DNA of 56,208 nucleotides from Pseudomonas sp. (GCF_017744435.1 NZ_JAGIBG010000041.1:1-56208), one strand, 5' to 3'; counted from the first letter of the stretch, positions 15,335 to 23,949 are shown. Numbers and translations: made by a program. Notes: generated from the sequence alone by a model not told the origin.

Positions 15335-15952
15335 ATGCTCGGTGTCACCGACTACGGCGCGTTCGTCATCGCCTTCATCATCGTCCTGGCCATCCCCGGC
15401 CCGGGCAACTTCGCCCTGATCACCGCCACCGGCAAGGGCGGTATCAAGGCCGGCATGGCGGCAACCTTCGGGGTGATCCTCGGTGACCAGGTGCTGTTGT
15501 GGCTGGCCGTGGCCGGCGTCGCCACCCTGCTGGCCGCCTACCCCGCCGCCTTCCACGTGGTGCAGTGGGCCGGCGCCGCCTACCTGGCCTACCTGGGCCT
15601 GCGCATGCTGCTGAGCAAACCCGGCGGCGCTCCCCGCGCCAGCCGCATGGACAACGGCCACTACCTGCGCCAGACCATGATGATCACCCTGCTCAACCCC
15701 AAGGCGATCATGTTCTACATGGCTTTCTTCCCGTTGTTCGTCGACCCGGTGAAGCACCAGGGGCTGCTGACCTTCGGTTTCCTTGCCGCCACCGTGGCAG
15801 TGGTGACCTTCCTGTATGGGCTGATCGCTGTGGTGTTGACGCATTTGCTGGCGGAGCGCATGCGGGCCAATCCGCGGATCGCCAACATGTTCGAGCGGGT
15901 GGCCGGTGCTTGCCTGGTCGGGTTCGGTATCAAGCTGGCAGCGATGCGCTGA
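15335..15952 (+). CDS. LysE/RhtB-family amino-acid exporter
   Basis: A 205-residue membrane protein with about six hydrophobic segments and the LysE-family opening VLAIPGPGNFALITATGKGG plus NPKAIMFYMAFFPLF. Exports amino acids or related compounds; substrate unknown. ATG 15335 has AGGAG six bases upstream, preferred over the longer frame, which would start inside the terminator. Confidence 0.9.
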   Translation: MLGVTDYGAFVIAFIIVLAIPGPGNFALITATGKGGIKAGMAATFGVILGDQVLLWLAVAGVATLLAAYPAAFHVVQWAGAAYLAYLGLRMLLSKPGGAPRASRMDNGHYLRQTMMITLLNPKAIMFYMAFFPLFVDPVKHQGLLTFGFLAATVAVVTFLYGLIAVVLTHLLAERMRANPRIANMFERVAGACLVGFGIKLAAMR

Positions 15953-16078
15953 GAGCAGCCGTTCATTTACCGATTCAAAGGACAGTCAAGGGTTCGGATA
16001 CGCAAGTTGTGGCACAATGCCACCACTGAGAAGTGGAATCTTCTCATCTGCGCATTCAACCCATCGAAAGGACTGTCC

Positions 16079-16528
16079 ATGCTCACCCGCTTGAAGATGC
16101 TCGCCGTTGCCGCCGGTTTTGCTGTTATGACTGGCTGCGCATCCGTACCCATGGAGTCGGCCGAAGCTGATGCCGCGCTCAAGACCTTCGCCGCACCGCC
16201 TGCCGACCAGGCCGGGCTGTACATCTACCGCGACAGTTTCGCCGGCAAAGGCCTGAAGAAATCCGTCACGGTGGACGGCAAGGTGATTGGCGAAACGGCG
16301 AACAAAGTCTACTTCCACAAACTGATCACCCCGGGCAGCCACAAGATCGGCACCGAATCGGAGTTCAGCGACAACGTGATCGACCTGATGGCCGTAGGTG
16401 GCAAGAACTACTACGTGCGCCAGTCGATCAAGGTGGGCGTGTTCGTCGGTGGCGCGAAGCTGGAGGTGGTCCCGGAAGCCGAAGGCCAGGCCGACCTGCA
16501 GAAGTGCACGCTGGCAACCTCGCTGTAA
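16079..16528 (+). CDS. DUF2846-type lipoprotein
   Basis: A 149-residue lipoprotein precursor with lipobox MTGCAS (Cys at about residue 20). The mature part has the DUF2846 pattern: AGLYIYRDSFAGKGLKKSVT, VDGKVIGE, YFHKLITPGSHKI. Probably outer-membrane anchored in the periplasm. AAAGGA precedes the ATG. Its terminator follows at once, so it is a single gene. Function unknown. Confidence 0.85.
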   Translation: MLTRLKMLAVAAGFAVMTGCASVPMESAEADAALKTFAAPPADQAGLYIYRDSFAGKGLKKSVTVDGKVIGETANKVYFHKLITPGSHKIGTESEFSDNVIDLMAVGGKNYYVRQSIKVGVFVGGAKLEVVPEAEGQADLQKCTLATSL

Positions 16529-16544
16529 ACAAGACAGCAGACAG

Positions 16545-16580
16545 AGCCCCTGGAAACTGATGGTTTCCAGGGGCTTTTTA
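16545..16580 (+). terminator. Strong rho-independent terminator
   Basis: AGCCCCTGGAAAC and GGTTTCCAGGGGCT form a long perfect stem with a 4-base loop followed by TTTTT. It ends the DUF2846 lipoprotein gene. Confidence 0.92.
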
Positions 16581-16759
16581 TTGCGAAAAACTTCCTTGGA
16601 GATCCACTGCGTTCAGGCCCCGATTGGCCACGCACCCACCACCCAATTCTGGCGTTGCGCCCCCACAACTGGGTTGCCCATTTCGTGAACACTTGAGTTG
16701 TTAATACATTTTTTACAATTGGTAACAGTTTTCCGGGGCTCGCCATTCCAACCTGGCAC

Positions 16760-16776
16760 TGGCACAACACGTGCTT
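16760..16776 (+). promoter_or_regulatory. Candidate sigma54 promoter
   Basis: TGGCAC-AACACG-TGCTTT has the invariant GG (16761-16762) and GC (16773-16774) exactly ten bases apart and matches the consensus TGGCACR-N4-YTGCW except G for Y. Transcription would start near 16786, upstream of the secreted-protein gene. Confidence 0.5.
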
Positions 16777-16916
16777 TGACCGTTATGGCTCAAGGAAGTC
16801 CCTCTCGCGACCATGTCCGGAACCGGCCAGTACATCGCCGCTCGAGATCGATGGAATTCCCGTAATTCGGTATTCCAGGTCGAGCCGTTTATTCGATATC
16901 CGTATCGCTCCGTAGT

Positions 16917-16940
16917 TATTGCACAGGCCTTTGTGCAATA
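16917..16940 (+). promoter_or_regulatory. Perfect 9-bp dyad in the leader of the secreted protein
   Basis: TATTGCACA-GGCCTT-TGTGCAATA is a perfect inverted repeat ending 61 bp before the start codon. Two shorter dyads precede it: TGGAAT..ATTCCA at 16852-16877 and CGATA-TCCG-TATCG at 16894-16907. Either an operator or a set of RNA hairpins. Confidence 0.55.
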
Positions 16941-17001
16941 CGAGCCCTGTGTCGGTAGGTCGAATGCTTGCAACGAGGCTGGCAGCATTTCGGAGACCAT
17001 T

Positions 17002-18753
17002 ATGAGCATACCTGCAGGATTCAAAACTTCAGCAGCAGTCCCCGCTCAAACGCAGCTCAGCACGCGCTTCGTCCGCCCGGCGCTGCTTGCCGGGGCAGCC
17101 GTCGCCGCACTGGCGTTGAGTATTGCCGGGCCTGGCGATGCCTGGGCCAAGGGCGGCACCGACAAGCCGGTCAAGGGGACGCCATCACCTTTCACAACGC
17201 CTACCTTACCCGACCCGATCTTCGTCAACCCATTGGCCATTCACGGCTTCGACATCACTGGTTTCATTCAGGACATGACCGTCGACAGCAGCAACAGCAA
17301 CTGCCCGAATACCAGTAACCCGAACCGCCTGGGCGGTACTGTAGTGGTCAACGGCACAACAATTACCGTGCCCTGCAACTCAGTCATCCAGATGCCCGCC
17401 AATACACTCACCTGGGCGGAGTTCGTACAGGGCGGCCCCCTTGGCCTTAAACAACTACCGGCCACTTACCCTTCATTTGAAGTGCATGTTGTCGGCAACA
17501 CGGTCGCCGGCAAACAGATTGCCGGGCTGATCTTTGTCTCACAGCAATCGGCCCAGGTCGGCAGTGGCTACATTAGCAGGATTGACCAGACCACTGGGAA
17601 CATAGAAGTGACCAGTACCAACTCGCCGCAACCGACCGTCTTGCAGATCAACGACCCCAACGGGCGTTTCGGCCGGGCCCAGAGCCCCGATGCGCGCTTC
17701 TCGGTGGATGACGCCAACCCGACCATTCACGCGGCCACGGGCTACCCGATGTGCGTCCCGCGTACCGGTGACGACCCGCTTTGCCCACAGAAAAACCGGC
17801 CTAAAGTGGTGACACCGACCACGACCAACAACTGCCGCAATTTTGCCCAGGCCGGCGTGGCACTGCCTGCGTCTGGTGAATTGACACCGCCGAAGGCAGG
17901 CCAGCTGTATTGCAGCCAGTTCGTCATGAAACGCTTCAGTGACCCGACCCGGAGCGCAACCGACCCGGACCCGACGCAACAAGTACCCTTTGAAGTCGGC
18001 GACTTCATCAGCTACTCCGGCACGCTGTTCAAATCGACCACGGCCGGTGTGCCGGACTTCATTTCCGCCCATACCATCGAGGCCAACCTCGGCATCTACA
18101 CCCAGCCGGGCAGCCAGCCCAGCTACCTGGCCATTGGCGAGTTCGGCGTCGGCACTGCTGACCCGGCTGCAACAGCGGTAAACGGTGCAGCCCAGGAAAC
18201 CCAGGACCGGATCTTCCTCGAAGCCGAGACTACCGACGTAAAGACCCCGGTGGACATCTACCTGATCGATGTCGACCCAGCCACCGGTGTGCAGCGCAAC
18301 CGCTGGATCACGCCGTTTGAAATGACCGGCGAATGTGACCCTGCCAGCGTGCTGGCGGCTACCTGTGCCGGCGCTTCCGGCGGAATCACCACGCAAAACG
18401 TTGGCCCCCAGCCACAGCGCGCACGGTTGCGTGCGTCCAAGGCACCGACCGGCCTGCTCAGCCAGCCAAGCCGTACCTTGCGGGTGGTCGCTCGCTCACT
18501 GTGCGTGCCCACCAACACCCTGCCGCAACCTGGCGTCGATAGCTGCCTGCAGAACGCCGGCCGCCTGACCGTGGCCAACGGGCTGACTGCCGGCCAGTAC
18601 GTGGCACCGGTGTTCGAGTTCATCTTCCCGGAAAACGTCAAGCCAGGGGACGAGATTGTGCCCAATGACTTCTGGCACCTGCCGTTCCTGCGCAATGGCG
18701 AAGGCAGCACCACCCCTACCGGGGTCGGCGCGCTGGAACCAACGCCTTGGTGA
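17002..18753 (+). CDS. Large secreted cysteine-containing protein of unknown function
   Basis: A 583-residue protein that I do not recognise. Residues 1-49 form a long signal peptide with Arg23 and the hydrophobic run PALLAGAAVAALALSIAG, with probable cleavage after AWA. The mature part has no membrane segment and exactly ten Cys in small clusters (VPC, YPMC, PLCP, NNC, LYC, GEC, ATC, SLC, DSC), suggesting five disulfides. It is rich in Pro, Thr, Asn and Gly, like an extracellular beta-rich protein. Start ATG 17002 has GGAG eight bases upstream and opens the signal peptide; the frame runs on upstream through the leader. It is a single gene behind a sigma54-like promoter, closed by a terminator shared with tRNA-Ser. 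Confidence 0.8.
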   Translation: MSIPAGFKTSAAVPAQTQLSTRFVRPALLAGAAVAALALSIAGPGDAWAKGGTDKPVKGTPSPFTTPTLPDPIFVNPLAIHGFDITGFIQDMTVDSSNSNCPNTSNPNRLGGTVVVNGTTITVPCNSVIQMPANTLTWAEFVQGGPLGLKQLPATYPSFEVHVVGNTVAGKQIAGLIFVSQQSAQVGSGYISRIDQTTGNIEVTSTNSPQPTVLQINDPNGRFGRAQSPDARFSVDDANPTIHAATGYPMCVPRTGDDPLCPQKNRPKVVTPTTTNNCRNFAQAGVALPASGELTPPKAGQLYCSQFVMKRFSDPTRSATDPDPTQQVPFEVGDFISYSGTLFKSTTAGVPDFISAHTIEANLGIYTQPGSQPSYLAIGEFGVGTADPAATAVNGAAQETQDRIFLEAETTDVKTPVDIYLIDVDPATGVQRNRWITPFEMTGECDPASVLAATCAGASGGITTQNVGPQPQRARLRASKAPTGLLSQPSRTLRVVARSLCVPTNTLPQPGVDSCLQNAGRLTVANGLTAGQYVAPVFEFIFPENVKPGDEIVPNDFWHLPFLRNGEGSTTPTGVGALEPTPW

Positions 18754-18783
18754 GTTGAATCGAAGATAAAACGCCAGAAACGA

Positions 18784-18816
18784 AAAAGCCCCGCAGACGT
18801 TAATCTGCGGGGCTTC
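18784..18816. terminator. Shared terminator between the secreted protein and tRNA-Ser
   Basis: AAGCCCCGCAG and CTGCGGGGCTT form an 11-bp perfect stem with an 8-base loop. On the minus strand it is followed by a TTTTT run, ending the tRNA-Ser transcript; on the plus strand it can end the secreted-protein transcript. Confidence 0.85.
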
Positions 18817-18824
18817 ATCTTGTA

Positions 18825-18914
18825 TGGCGGAGAGATAGGGATTTGAACCCTAGGTACTGTTGCCAGTACAACGGATTTCGAATCCGTCCCGTTCGACCAC
18901 TCCGGCATCTCTCC
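18825..18914 (-). tRNA. tRNA-Ser(CGA)
   Basis: A 90-base class II tRNA reading GGAGAGATGCC.. to ..CTCTCCGCCA on the minus strand, with encoded CCA. The anticodon loop TTCGAAA sits between stem arms ACGGA and TCCGT, giving anticodon CGA (serine UCG codons). A long variable arm is present, as in all tRNA-Ser. A likely promoter lies upstream: TTGCGT, 16 bases, TATGAT. Confidence 0.97.
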
Positions 18915-19005
18915 AATGCCGCGCATCATACCAGCGTTTTCTTGAAACGCAAACTTTTTTTCAAAAAAAATCGCGTGGTATCAGGCGCTTGCGTGAACGT
19001 GCGCC

Positions 19006-19716
19006 TTACAGCGGCACGCCCAGGCGCTTGGCAACTTCTTCGTAGGCTTCGATCACGTCGCCCAGACCCTGGCGGAAGCGGTCCTTGTCCATCTTCTTGC
19101 GGGTTTCCTTGTCCCACAGGCGGCAGCCGTCCGGGCTGAACTCGTCACCCAGGACGATCTGGCCGTGGAAGACACCGAATTCCAGCTTGAAGTCGACCAG
19201 CAGCAGGCCGGCGTCATCGAACAGCTTGCTCAGCACTTCGTTGACCTTCAGCGACAGCTTCTTCATCTCGACCAACTGCTCGGCGGTGCCCCAGCCGAAG
19301 GCGACAACGTGGGATTCGTTGATGAACGGGTCACCCTTCTCGTCGTTCTTCAGGAACAGCTCGAAGGTGGACGGCTCCAGCTTGATGCCCTCCTCCACGC
19401 CCAGGCGCTTGACCAGGCTGCCGGCGGCGTAGTTGCGCACCACGCACTCGACCGGGATCATGTCCAGCTTCTTCACCAGGCACTCGTTGTCGCCCAGCAG
19501 CTTGTCGAACTGGGTCGGCACGCCGGCTTCTTCGAGCTTCTGCATGATGAAGGCGTTGAACTTGTTGTTCACCATGCCTTTACGGTCGAGCTGTTCGATG
19601 CGCTTGCCGTCGAACGCCGAAGTGTCGTTACGGAACAGCAGGATCAAGCGGTCGGCGTCGTCGGTCTTGTAAACCGATTTGGCCTTGCCGCGGTAGAGTT
19701 CGTCGCGTTTTTCCAT
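19006..19716 (-). CDS. purC: Phosphoribosylaminoimidazole-succinocarboxamide synthase (SAICAR synthetase)
   Basis: A 236-residue enzyme of purine synthesis that joins CAIR and aspartate using ATP. The full family pattern is present: LYRGKAKSVYKTDD, FRNDTSAFDG, PVECVVRNYAAGSLVKRLGV, DFKLEFGVF, LGDEFSPDGCRLWD. Length is standard. ATG 19716 is chosen by homology (MEKRDELYRGKAK). It follows the MBL gene by 29 bp, suggesting cotranscription from dapA-bamC-MBL-purC. Confidence 0.97.
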   Translation of the reverse strand: MEKRDELYRGKAKSVYKTDDADRLILLFRNDTSAFDGKRIEQLDRKGMVNNKFNAFIMQKLEEAGVPTQFDKLLGDNECLVKKLDMIPVECVVRNYAAGSLVKRLGVEEGIKLEPSTFELFLKNDEKGDPFINESHVVAFGWGTAEQLVEMKKLSLKVNEVLSKLFDDAGLLLVDFKLEFGVFHGQIVLGDEFSPDGCRLWDKETRKKMDKDRFRQGLGDVIEAYEEVAKRLGVPL

Positions 19717-19745
19717 GATTGGGCTCCGCTTGCTGAGGTGTTGGG

Positions 19746-20504
19746 CTAGGCGATTTCGCGCCAGTCGAGCCCGTGTTCCTGATTCGCCACCTGGAGCCAG
19801 TCCGGGTCGCACCCGAGGGTGTCGACGAAGCACTGGCGGGCCAAGTGTGGCAGGTTGTTCTTGCTGCTGAGGTGGGCCAGCACCAGGTGCTGCAGGTTGT
19901 TCCAGCCCAACTCTTGCACCAGGCGCGCGGCCTGGTGGTTGTTCAAATGTCCTTGCATGCCACCCACCCGCTGCTTGAGGAAAGCCGGGTAGTGGCCGCG
20001 TGCGAGCAGGTCGCGGCAGTGGTTGGCTTCGATCAGCAGTGCGTCCAGGCCCTGGTAGCGCTCGAGCAGCAGCGCATCGTACGAACCCAGGTCGGTGAGC
20101 ATGCCGAAACGCCGCTTGCCGTCGCTGAACACGTACTGCAGCGGCTCGTAGGCGTCGTGTTCGACCCGCGCCGCGCTCACTTCCAGGCCGCCAATCTGCA
20201 GCCGCTCGCCACAAGCGAGAAAACCGGCCACCTCCACCGGCTTGCGCATGCCGCGCAATGTGCCTTGGCTGAGGTAGACCGGTACATTGTAGCGCCGCGA
20301 CAGCAACCCCACCCCATGCACGTGGTCGGCATGTTCGTGGGTGACCAGCACGGCGCTCAGTTGTGACGCCGACACCCCGAGCAGCGCCAGGCGCCGCTCG
20401 GTTTCACGCAGGGAAAAGCCGCAATCGACCAGGATGAACGTGTCACCACTGGCGATCAGCGTGCCATTTCCCTGGCTGCCGCTTCCGAGTACCGCGAAGC
20501 GCAC
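19746..20504 (-). CDS. MBL-fold metallo-hydrolase (YycJ/WalJ-like)
   Basis: A 252-residue metallo-beta-lactamase-fold hydrolase with THEHADH (HxHxDH, zinc ligands) and an N-terminal GSGSQGNGTLI loop typical of the YycJ subgroup. Predicted cytoplasmic; possible 5'-3' exonuclease-like activity by family, not established here. GTG start at 20504 abuts the bamC TAA stop with no gap, so translation is coupled. Confidence 0.88.
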   Translation of the reverse strand: MRFAVLGSGSQGNGTLIASGDTFILVDCGFSLRETERRLALLGVSASQLSAVLVTHEHADHVHGVGLLSRRYNVPVYLSQGTLRGMRKPVEVAGFLACGERLQIGGLEVSAARVEHDAYEPLQYVFSDGKRRFGMLTDLGSYDALLLERYQGLDALLIEANHCRDLLARGHYPAFLKQRVGGMQGHLNNHQAARLVQELGWNNLQHLVLAHLSSKNNLPHLARQCFVDTLGCDPDWLQVANQEHGLDWREIA

Positions 20505-21623
20505 TTAGCCCAGGTGGTCCTGAATGGCGCTCAGCACGCGGCGGGCGACATCGGCCGGGGCCACGGTGTTGATGTTCTTCTCGACGGTAACCTGCACGCT
20601 CTCGCCGACCTTGCTCAGGCGTACCTGATAACGCTCGGCACGGGCTTCACGCTCTTCCTTGGTCGGTTCGCTGCCGAACATACGGCCGAAGAAACCAGGC
20701 TCGTTGTGCTTGTCTTCAGGCTTTTCCGACAGGTTGATGTAGTACAGGCCCAGGCTGCGGTTGATGTCCTCGACACGCCACTGGCCGCTCTGCTCCAGCG
20801 CACGGCCCACGCCGGACCAGGCACGGTCCAGGTCCGAGCCGAGGAACAGCACCGGGTTGCCGCTGCCGTCTTCGCTCAGGCTGACACGGCTAGGGGCGTC
20901 GAAGTCACGCGCAGCCAACAGCGATACCGAACCGCCTTTCTCGGCGCTGCGGCTCATGCTGGCCAGCATTTCGTCGACCAGCAGCGCGTCGGCGCCGGTG
21001 TTGGCCGAAGTGGACGGGAACGCCGTGTCGGCAGTGCTGCCGGCCGGGCGCTCGACGCTGACGATGTACACCTCGGAAGTGTTGCGCTGCACGCCGGGCT
21101 CGATGCGCACACGCACACGCACTTCGCTGTCGCCACTGCTGGCAGTGCTCGACAGACGCTGGCCGAGCGATGCCGACAGTTCGTCGAAGCGCTGCCAGGT
21201 GGTGTTGAATTCACCGGTCTGCGGGCGTTCTTCAGCGATGCGGAAGCCGTTGTCCTCGAAGAACTGGTGCGCCACCGGCCACACTTCGGCCGGCGAGTGC
21301 TGGGCCAGTACCCAGCGGCTGCTGCCACTGCGCTGCAGGGTGTAGTCGCTGGCTTCGGCGCCGGCAGTCAGGGGTTGCGGGCGCGGCACCTGGAACTCGC
21401 CAGTGGCGTGATCGTCGGCGACGTTGCGCGGGATCGGCAGCAACGGGTCAAGGCGCTTGGCCTTGCCGGCGTCCGGCGGCAGCTGCATCGGCGCAGTCGG
21501 GTGCGCCTGCAGGTAATCGCTGCCGCGGTCGCGGAAATAGCCATCCTCGCCCCACAGCCAGCCACACCCACTGGTGCTGGAAATGATCAGGGCGAGCGCG
21601 GAAAGACCAGCCAGTCGCTTCAT
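20505..21623 (-). CDS. bamC: Outer-membrane assembly lipoprotein BamC
   Basis: A 372-residue lipoprotein precursor (lipobox STSGC, Cys20) of the BAM complex that inserts beta-barrel proteins in the outer membrane. An N-terminal lasso region follows (DYLQAHPTAPMQLPPDAGKA), then two helix-grip domains. The dapA-bamC order is conserved in gamma-proteobacteria. Starts 15 bp after dapA. Confidence 0.93.
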   Translation of the reverse strand: MKRLAGLSALALIISSTSGCGWLWGEDGYFRDRGSDYLQAHPTAPMQLPPDAGKAKRLDPLLPIPRNVADDHATGEFQVPRPQPLTAGAEASDYTLQRSGSSRWVLAQHSPAEVWPVAHQFFEDNGFRIAEERPQTGEFNTTWQRFDELSASLGQRLSSTASSGDSEVRVRVRIEPGVQRNTSEVYIVSVERPAGSTADTAFPSTSANTGADALLVDEMLASMSRSAEKGGSVSLLAARDFDAPSRVSLSEDGSGNPVLFLGSDLDRAWSGVGRALEQSGQWRVEDINRSLGLYYINLSEKPEDKHNEPGFFGRMFGSEPTKEEREARAERYQVRLSKVGESVQVTVEKNINTVAPADVARRVLSAIQDHLG

Positions 21624-21638
21624 GCGGTGTACTTCCTC

Positions 21639-22526
21639 TTAAACCAGTACGCCGGACTGGCGCAAGGCAGTACGGACTTTTTCGTGGCAACCTTCGCTCA
21701 GCCAGGTCAGTGGCAGGCGAATGCCTTTGTGCATCAGGCCCATTTCCACCAGCGCCCACTTCACGGGGATCGGGTTGGCTTCGCAGAACAGGTCTTTGTG
21801 CAGCGGCATCAGTTTTTCGTTGATTGCGCGGGCCTTCTCGGCATTGCCCTCAAGGGCGGCCTCGCACAGGTCGGCCATTTCGCGCGGGGCGACGTTGGCG
21901 GTGACGGAGATGTTGCCCTTGCCGCCCATCAGGATCAGCTCGACGGCAGTCGGGTCGTCGCCGGACATGACGATGAAGTCCTTGCTGACGCCATCGAGGA
22001 TCGCCTTGGCACGGACCAGGTCGCCAGTGGCTTCCTTGATGCCGATGATGTTCGGCACGGTCGACAGGCGGATCACGGTCTCGGCCTGCATGTCGCAGGA
22101 CGTACGGCCCGGCACGTTGTAGAGGATCTGCGGAATGTCGACGGCTTCGGCGATGTGCTTGAAGTGCTGGTACAGGCCTTCCTGGGTCGGCTTGTTGTAG
22201 TACGGCACCACCAGCAGGCAGGCATCGGCGCCGGCATTCTTGGCGTTCTGGGTCAGGTGCACGGCTTCGGCGGTGGAGTTGGCACCGGTGCCGGCGATGA
22301 CCGGGATCGGCTTCTTGCTGTGCTTGACGCGCTCGACCACATGCTTGATGACCAGGATGTGTTCTTCGACATCCAGCGTGGCCGACTCACCGGTGGTGCC
22401 GACAGCGACGATCGCGTGGGTGCCGTTTTCCAGGTGGAAGTCTACAAGTTTGTCGAGGCTGTCCCAGTCCAGACGCCCTTGTGCATCCATGGGTGTGACC
22501 AACGCCACCATACTGCCCGCAATCAT
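21639..22526 (-). CDS. dapA: 4-hydroxy-tetrahydrodipicolinate synthase
   Basis: A 295-residue enzyme, first step of the lysine/diaminopimelate branch, condensing pyruvate and aspartate semialdehyde. Seen are MIAGSMVALVTPM at the start, VGTTGESATL, the catalytic Tyr in LYNVPGRTSCD and the Schiff-base Lys in IIGIKEATGDL. ATG 22526 is chosen by homology rather than the frame start 22574. It heads a dapA-bamC-MBL-purC transcription unit. Confidence 0.97.
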   Translation of the reverse strand: MIAGSMVALVTPMDAQGRLDWDSLDKLVDFHLENGTHAIVAVGTTGESATLDVEEHILVIKHVVERVKHSKKPIPVIAGTGANSTAEAVHLTQNAKNAGADACLLVVPYYNKPTQEGLYQHFKHIAEAVDIPQILYNVPGRTSCDMQAETVIRLSTVPNIIGIKEATGDLVRAKAILDGVSKDFIVMSGDDPTAVELILMGGKGNISVTANVAPREMADLCEAALEGNAEKARAINEKLMPLHKDLFCEANPIPVKWALVEMGLMHKGIRLPLTWLSEGCHEKVRTALRQSGVLV

Positions 22527-22705
22527 GTAACTGCTCCTGCCGGAAAAAGAGAGCGGTAATGGTACTGGGGGCATCGGCCTTGCACAAGCGAAGCAGGCGG
22601 GCGGAGCATTCCCCTCGGCGCCTTATTTCGCTACCCTTGATCCTTTGATCGGTGCAGCGCGGCCCGCCGGGCCGTCGACCCTGCTCCCCGGCCAGCGTCC
22701 ACGTC

Positions 22706-22717
22706 CTCGCATGCGAG
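22706..22717. promoter_or_regulatory. Perfect 12-bp palindrome between dapA and the gcvR-like gene
   Basis: CTCGCATGCGAG lies 70 bp upstream of the gcvR-like start in the divergent 260-bp gap. Possible operator; nothing else supports it. Confidence 0.25.
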
Positions 22718-22786
22718 CCCCGGGCCCTGCCGACAGGAGGCTTTCGCCCGTCCTGCACCGACCGCTCATCGCTTTAGGAATGCTGC

Positions 22787-23347
22787 ATGTCCACCCCCAC
22801 CGTCCGCGAACAATTCCTTGTCATCAGCGCCCTGGGCCCCAACCCCATGGAGCTGGCCAACGTCCTCAGCCGCGCCGCCTTCGAAAACCGCTGCGCGGTG
22901 GTCACCTCGCGCCTGAGCCGCCACGGCGAGACCAGCGCCCTGGTGCTGCAGGTAGGCGGCAGCTGGGATGCCCTGGCGCGCCTCGAAGCCATGCTGCCGG
23001 GCCTGGGCAAGAAACACGGCCTGACCCTCGACGTGGTGCGCAGCGCCGACCAGGAAGTGCGCCCGCAGGCCCTGCCCTACGTGGCATACGTCAGCGCCGC
23101 CTATCGCCCGGACATCATCAACGAACTGTGCCAGTTCTTCCTCGACCACCGCGTCGAGCTAGAAGCCATGACCTGCGACACCTACCTGGCGCCGCAGACC
23201 GGCAGCAGCATGCTCAACGCCCAGTTCACCGTGATCCTGCCGGCCGGCACGCAGATCAGCTGGCTGCGCGACCAGTTCCTGGACTTCGCCGATGCCCTGA
23301 ACCTCGATGCCCTGATCGAGCCGTGGCGTCCACAGAACCCCATGTAA
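22787..23347 (+). CDS. gcvR: GcvR-like protein with two ACT domains
   Basis: A 186-residue protein with two ACT-type domains (about 5-85 and 90-175), as in GcvR, which antagonises GcvA control of the glycine cleavage operon in enterobacteria. Start MSTPTVREQFLVISALGPN fits. No DNA-binding domain. It precedes bcp by 11 bp, an arrangement also known elsewhere in proteobacteria. Whether it regulates glycine cleavage in Pseudomonas is not shown. Confidence 0.8.
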   Translation: MSTPTVREQFLVISALGPNPMELANVLSRAAFENRCAVVTSRLSRHGETSALVLQVGGSWDALARLEAMLPGLGKKHGLTLDVVRSADQEVRPQALPYVAYVSAAYRPDIINELCQFFLDHRVELEAMTCDTYLAPQTGSSMLNAQFTVILPAGTQISWLRDQFLDFADALNLDALIEPWRPQNPM

Positions 23348-23358
23348 GGAAACCGACC

Positions 23359-23832
23359 ATGGCAGTAGCACTCGACCAACCCGTCGCCGATTTCCAGGCC
23401 CAGGCCACCAGCGGCCAGACCGTCAGCCTGGCCGAGCTCAAGGGCCAGCAGGTGGTGGTGTACTTCTACCCGAAGGACAGCACCCCGGGCTGCACCACCG
23501 AAGGTCAGGGTTTCCGCGACCAGCATGATGCCTTTGCCGCCGCCAACACCGTGGTGTTTGGCGTGTCGCGCGACGGCATCAAGTCGCACGAGAACTTCAA
23601 GGCCAAGCAAGGCTTCCCGTTCGAGCTGATCAGCGACAAGGACGAGGCCCTGTGCCAGCTGTTCGACGTGATCAAGCTGAAGAAGCTGTATGGCAAGGAA
23701 TACATGGGCGTCGACCGCAGCACCTTCCTGATCGACAAGGACGGTGTGCTGCGCCAGGAATGGCGTGGGGTGAAGGTGCCTGGGCATGTGGATGCCGTAC
23801 TGGCAGCGGCCCAGGCCTTGAATAAAGGCTGA
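23359..23832 (+). CDS. bcp: Peroxiredoxin, Bcp/PrxQ type
   Basis: A 157-residue thiol peroxidase. The peroxidatic Cys45 is in YPKDSTPGCTTEG. The usual PrxQ resolving Cys five residues later is absent (Gln50 there); the only other Cys is Cys99 (EALCQLF). The enzyme is therefore of the type without the helix-2 resolving Cys, reduced through Cys99 or an external thiol. Cotranscribed with the gcvR-like gene, ATG preceded by AAGGAAA. Confidence 0.93.
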   Translation: MAVALDQPVADFQAQATSGQTVSLAELKGQQVVVYFYPKDSTPGCTTEGQGFRDQHDAFAAANTVVFGVSRDGIKSHENFKAKQGFPFELISDKDEALCQLFDVIKLKKLYGKEYMGVDRSTFLIDKDGVLRQEWRGVKVPGHVDAVLAAAQALNKG

Positions 23833-23837
23833 ATTTG

Positions 23838-23944
23838 ATTGGGGCTGCTTTGCAGCCCTTCGCGGGCACGCCCGCTCCCACAAGGACCTGCACGATTCCT
23901 GTGGGAGCGGGCGTGCCCGCGAAGGGCCGCAAAGCGGCCCCAAT
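23838..23944. repeat. REP pair between convergent bcp and AI-2E genes
   Basis: Two nearly perfect inverted arms of 47 bases (23838-23884 and 23898-23944), each a REP core with CTCCCACA tail, extended outward by ATTGGGGC..GCCCCAAT-like flanks. Position between convergent genes suggests it also acts as a terminator. Confidence 0.9.
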
Positions 23945-23949
23945 TACAT

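Larger units (their letters stand above)
16581..17001. other. 421-bp upstream region of the large secreted protein
   Basis: No gene is supported here. The left part is AT-rich and includes TTAC-AATTG-GTAA (16713-16725). A sigma54-like element lies at 16760-16776 and three dyads lie at 16852-16877, 16894-16907 and 16917-16940, so the region looks like a promoter plus a structured leader of about 215 bases. Confidence 0.6.

Noticed and set aside
20514..22559. 681-codon open frame on the plus strand opposite bamC and dapA
   Set aside because: It spans the boundary of two well-identified genes and is His/Gln/Val-rich in the way of high-GC antisense frames.
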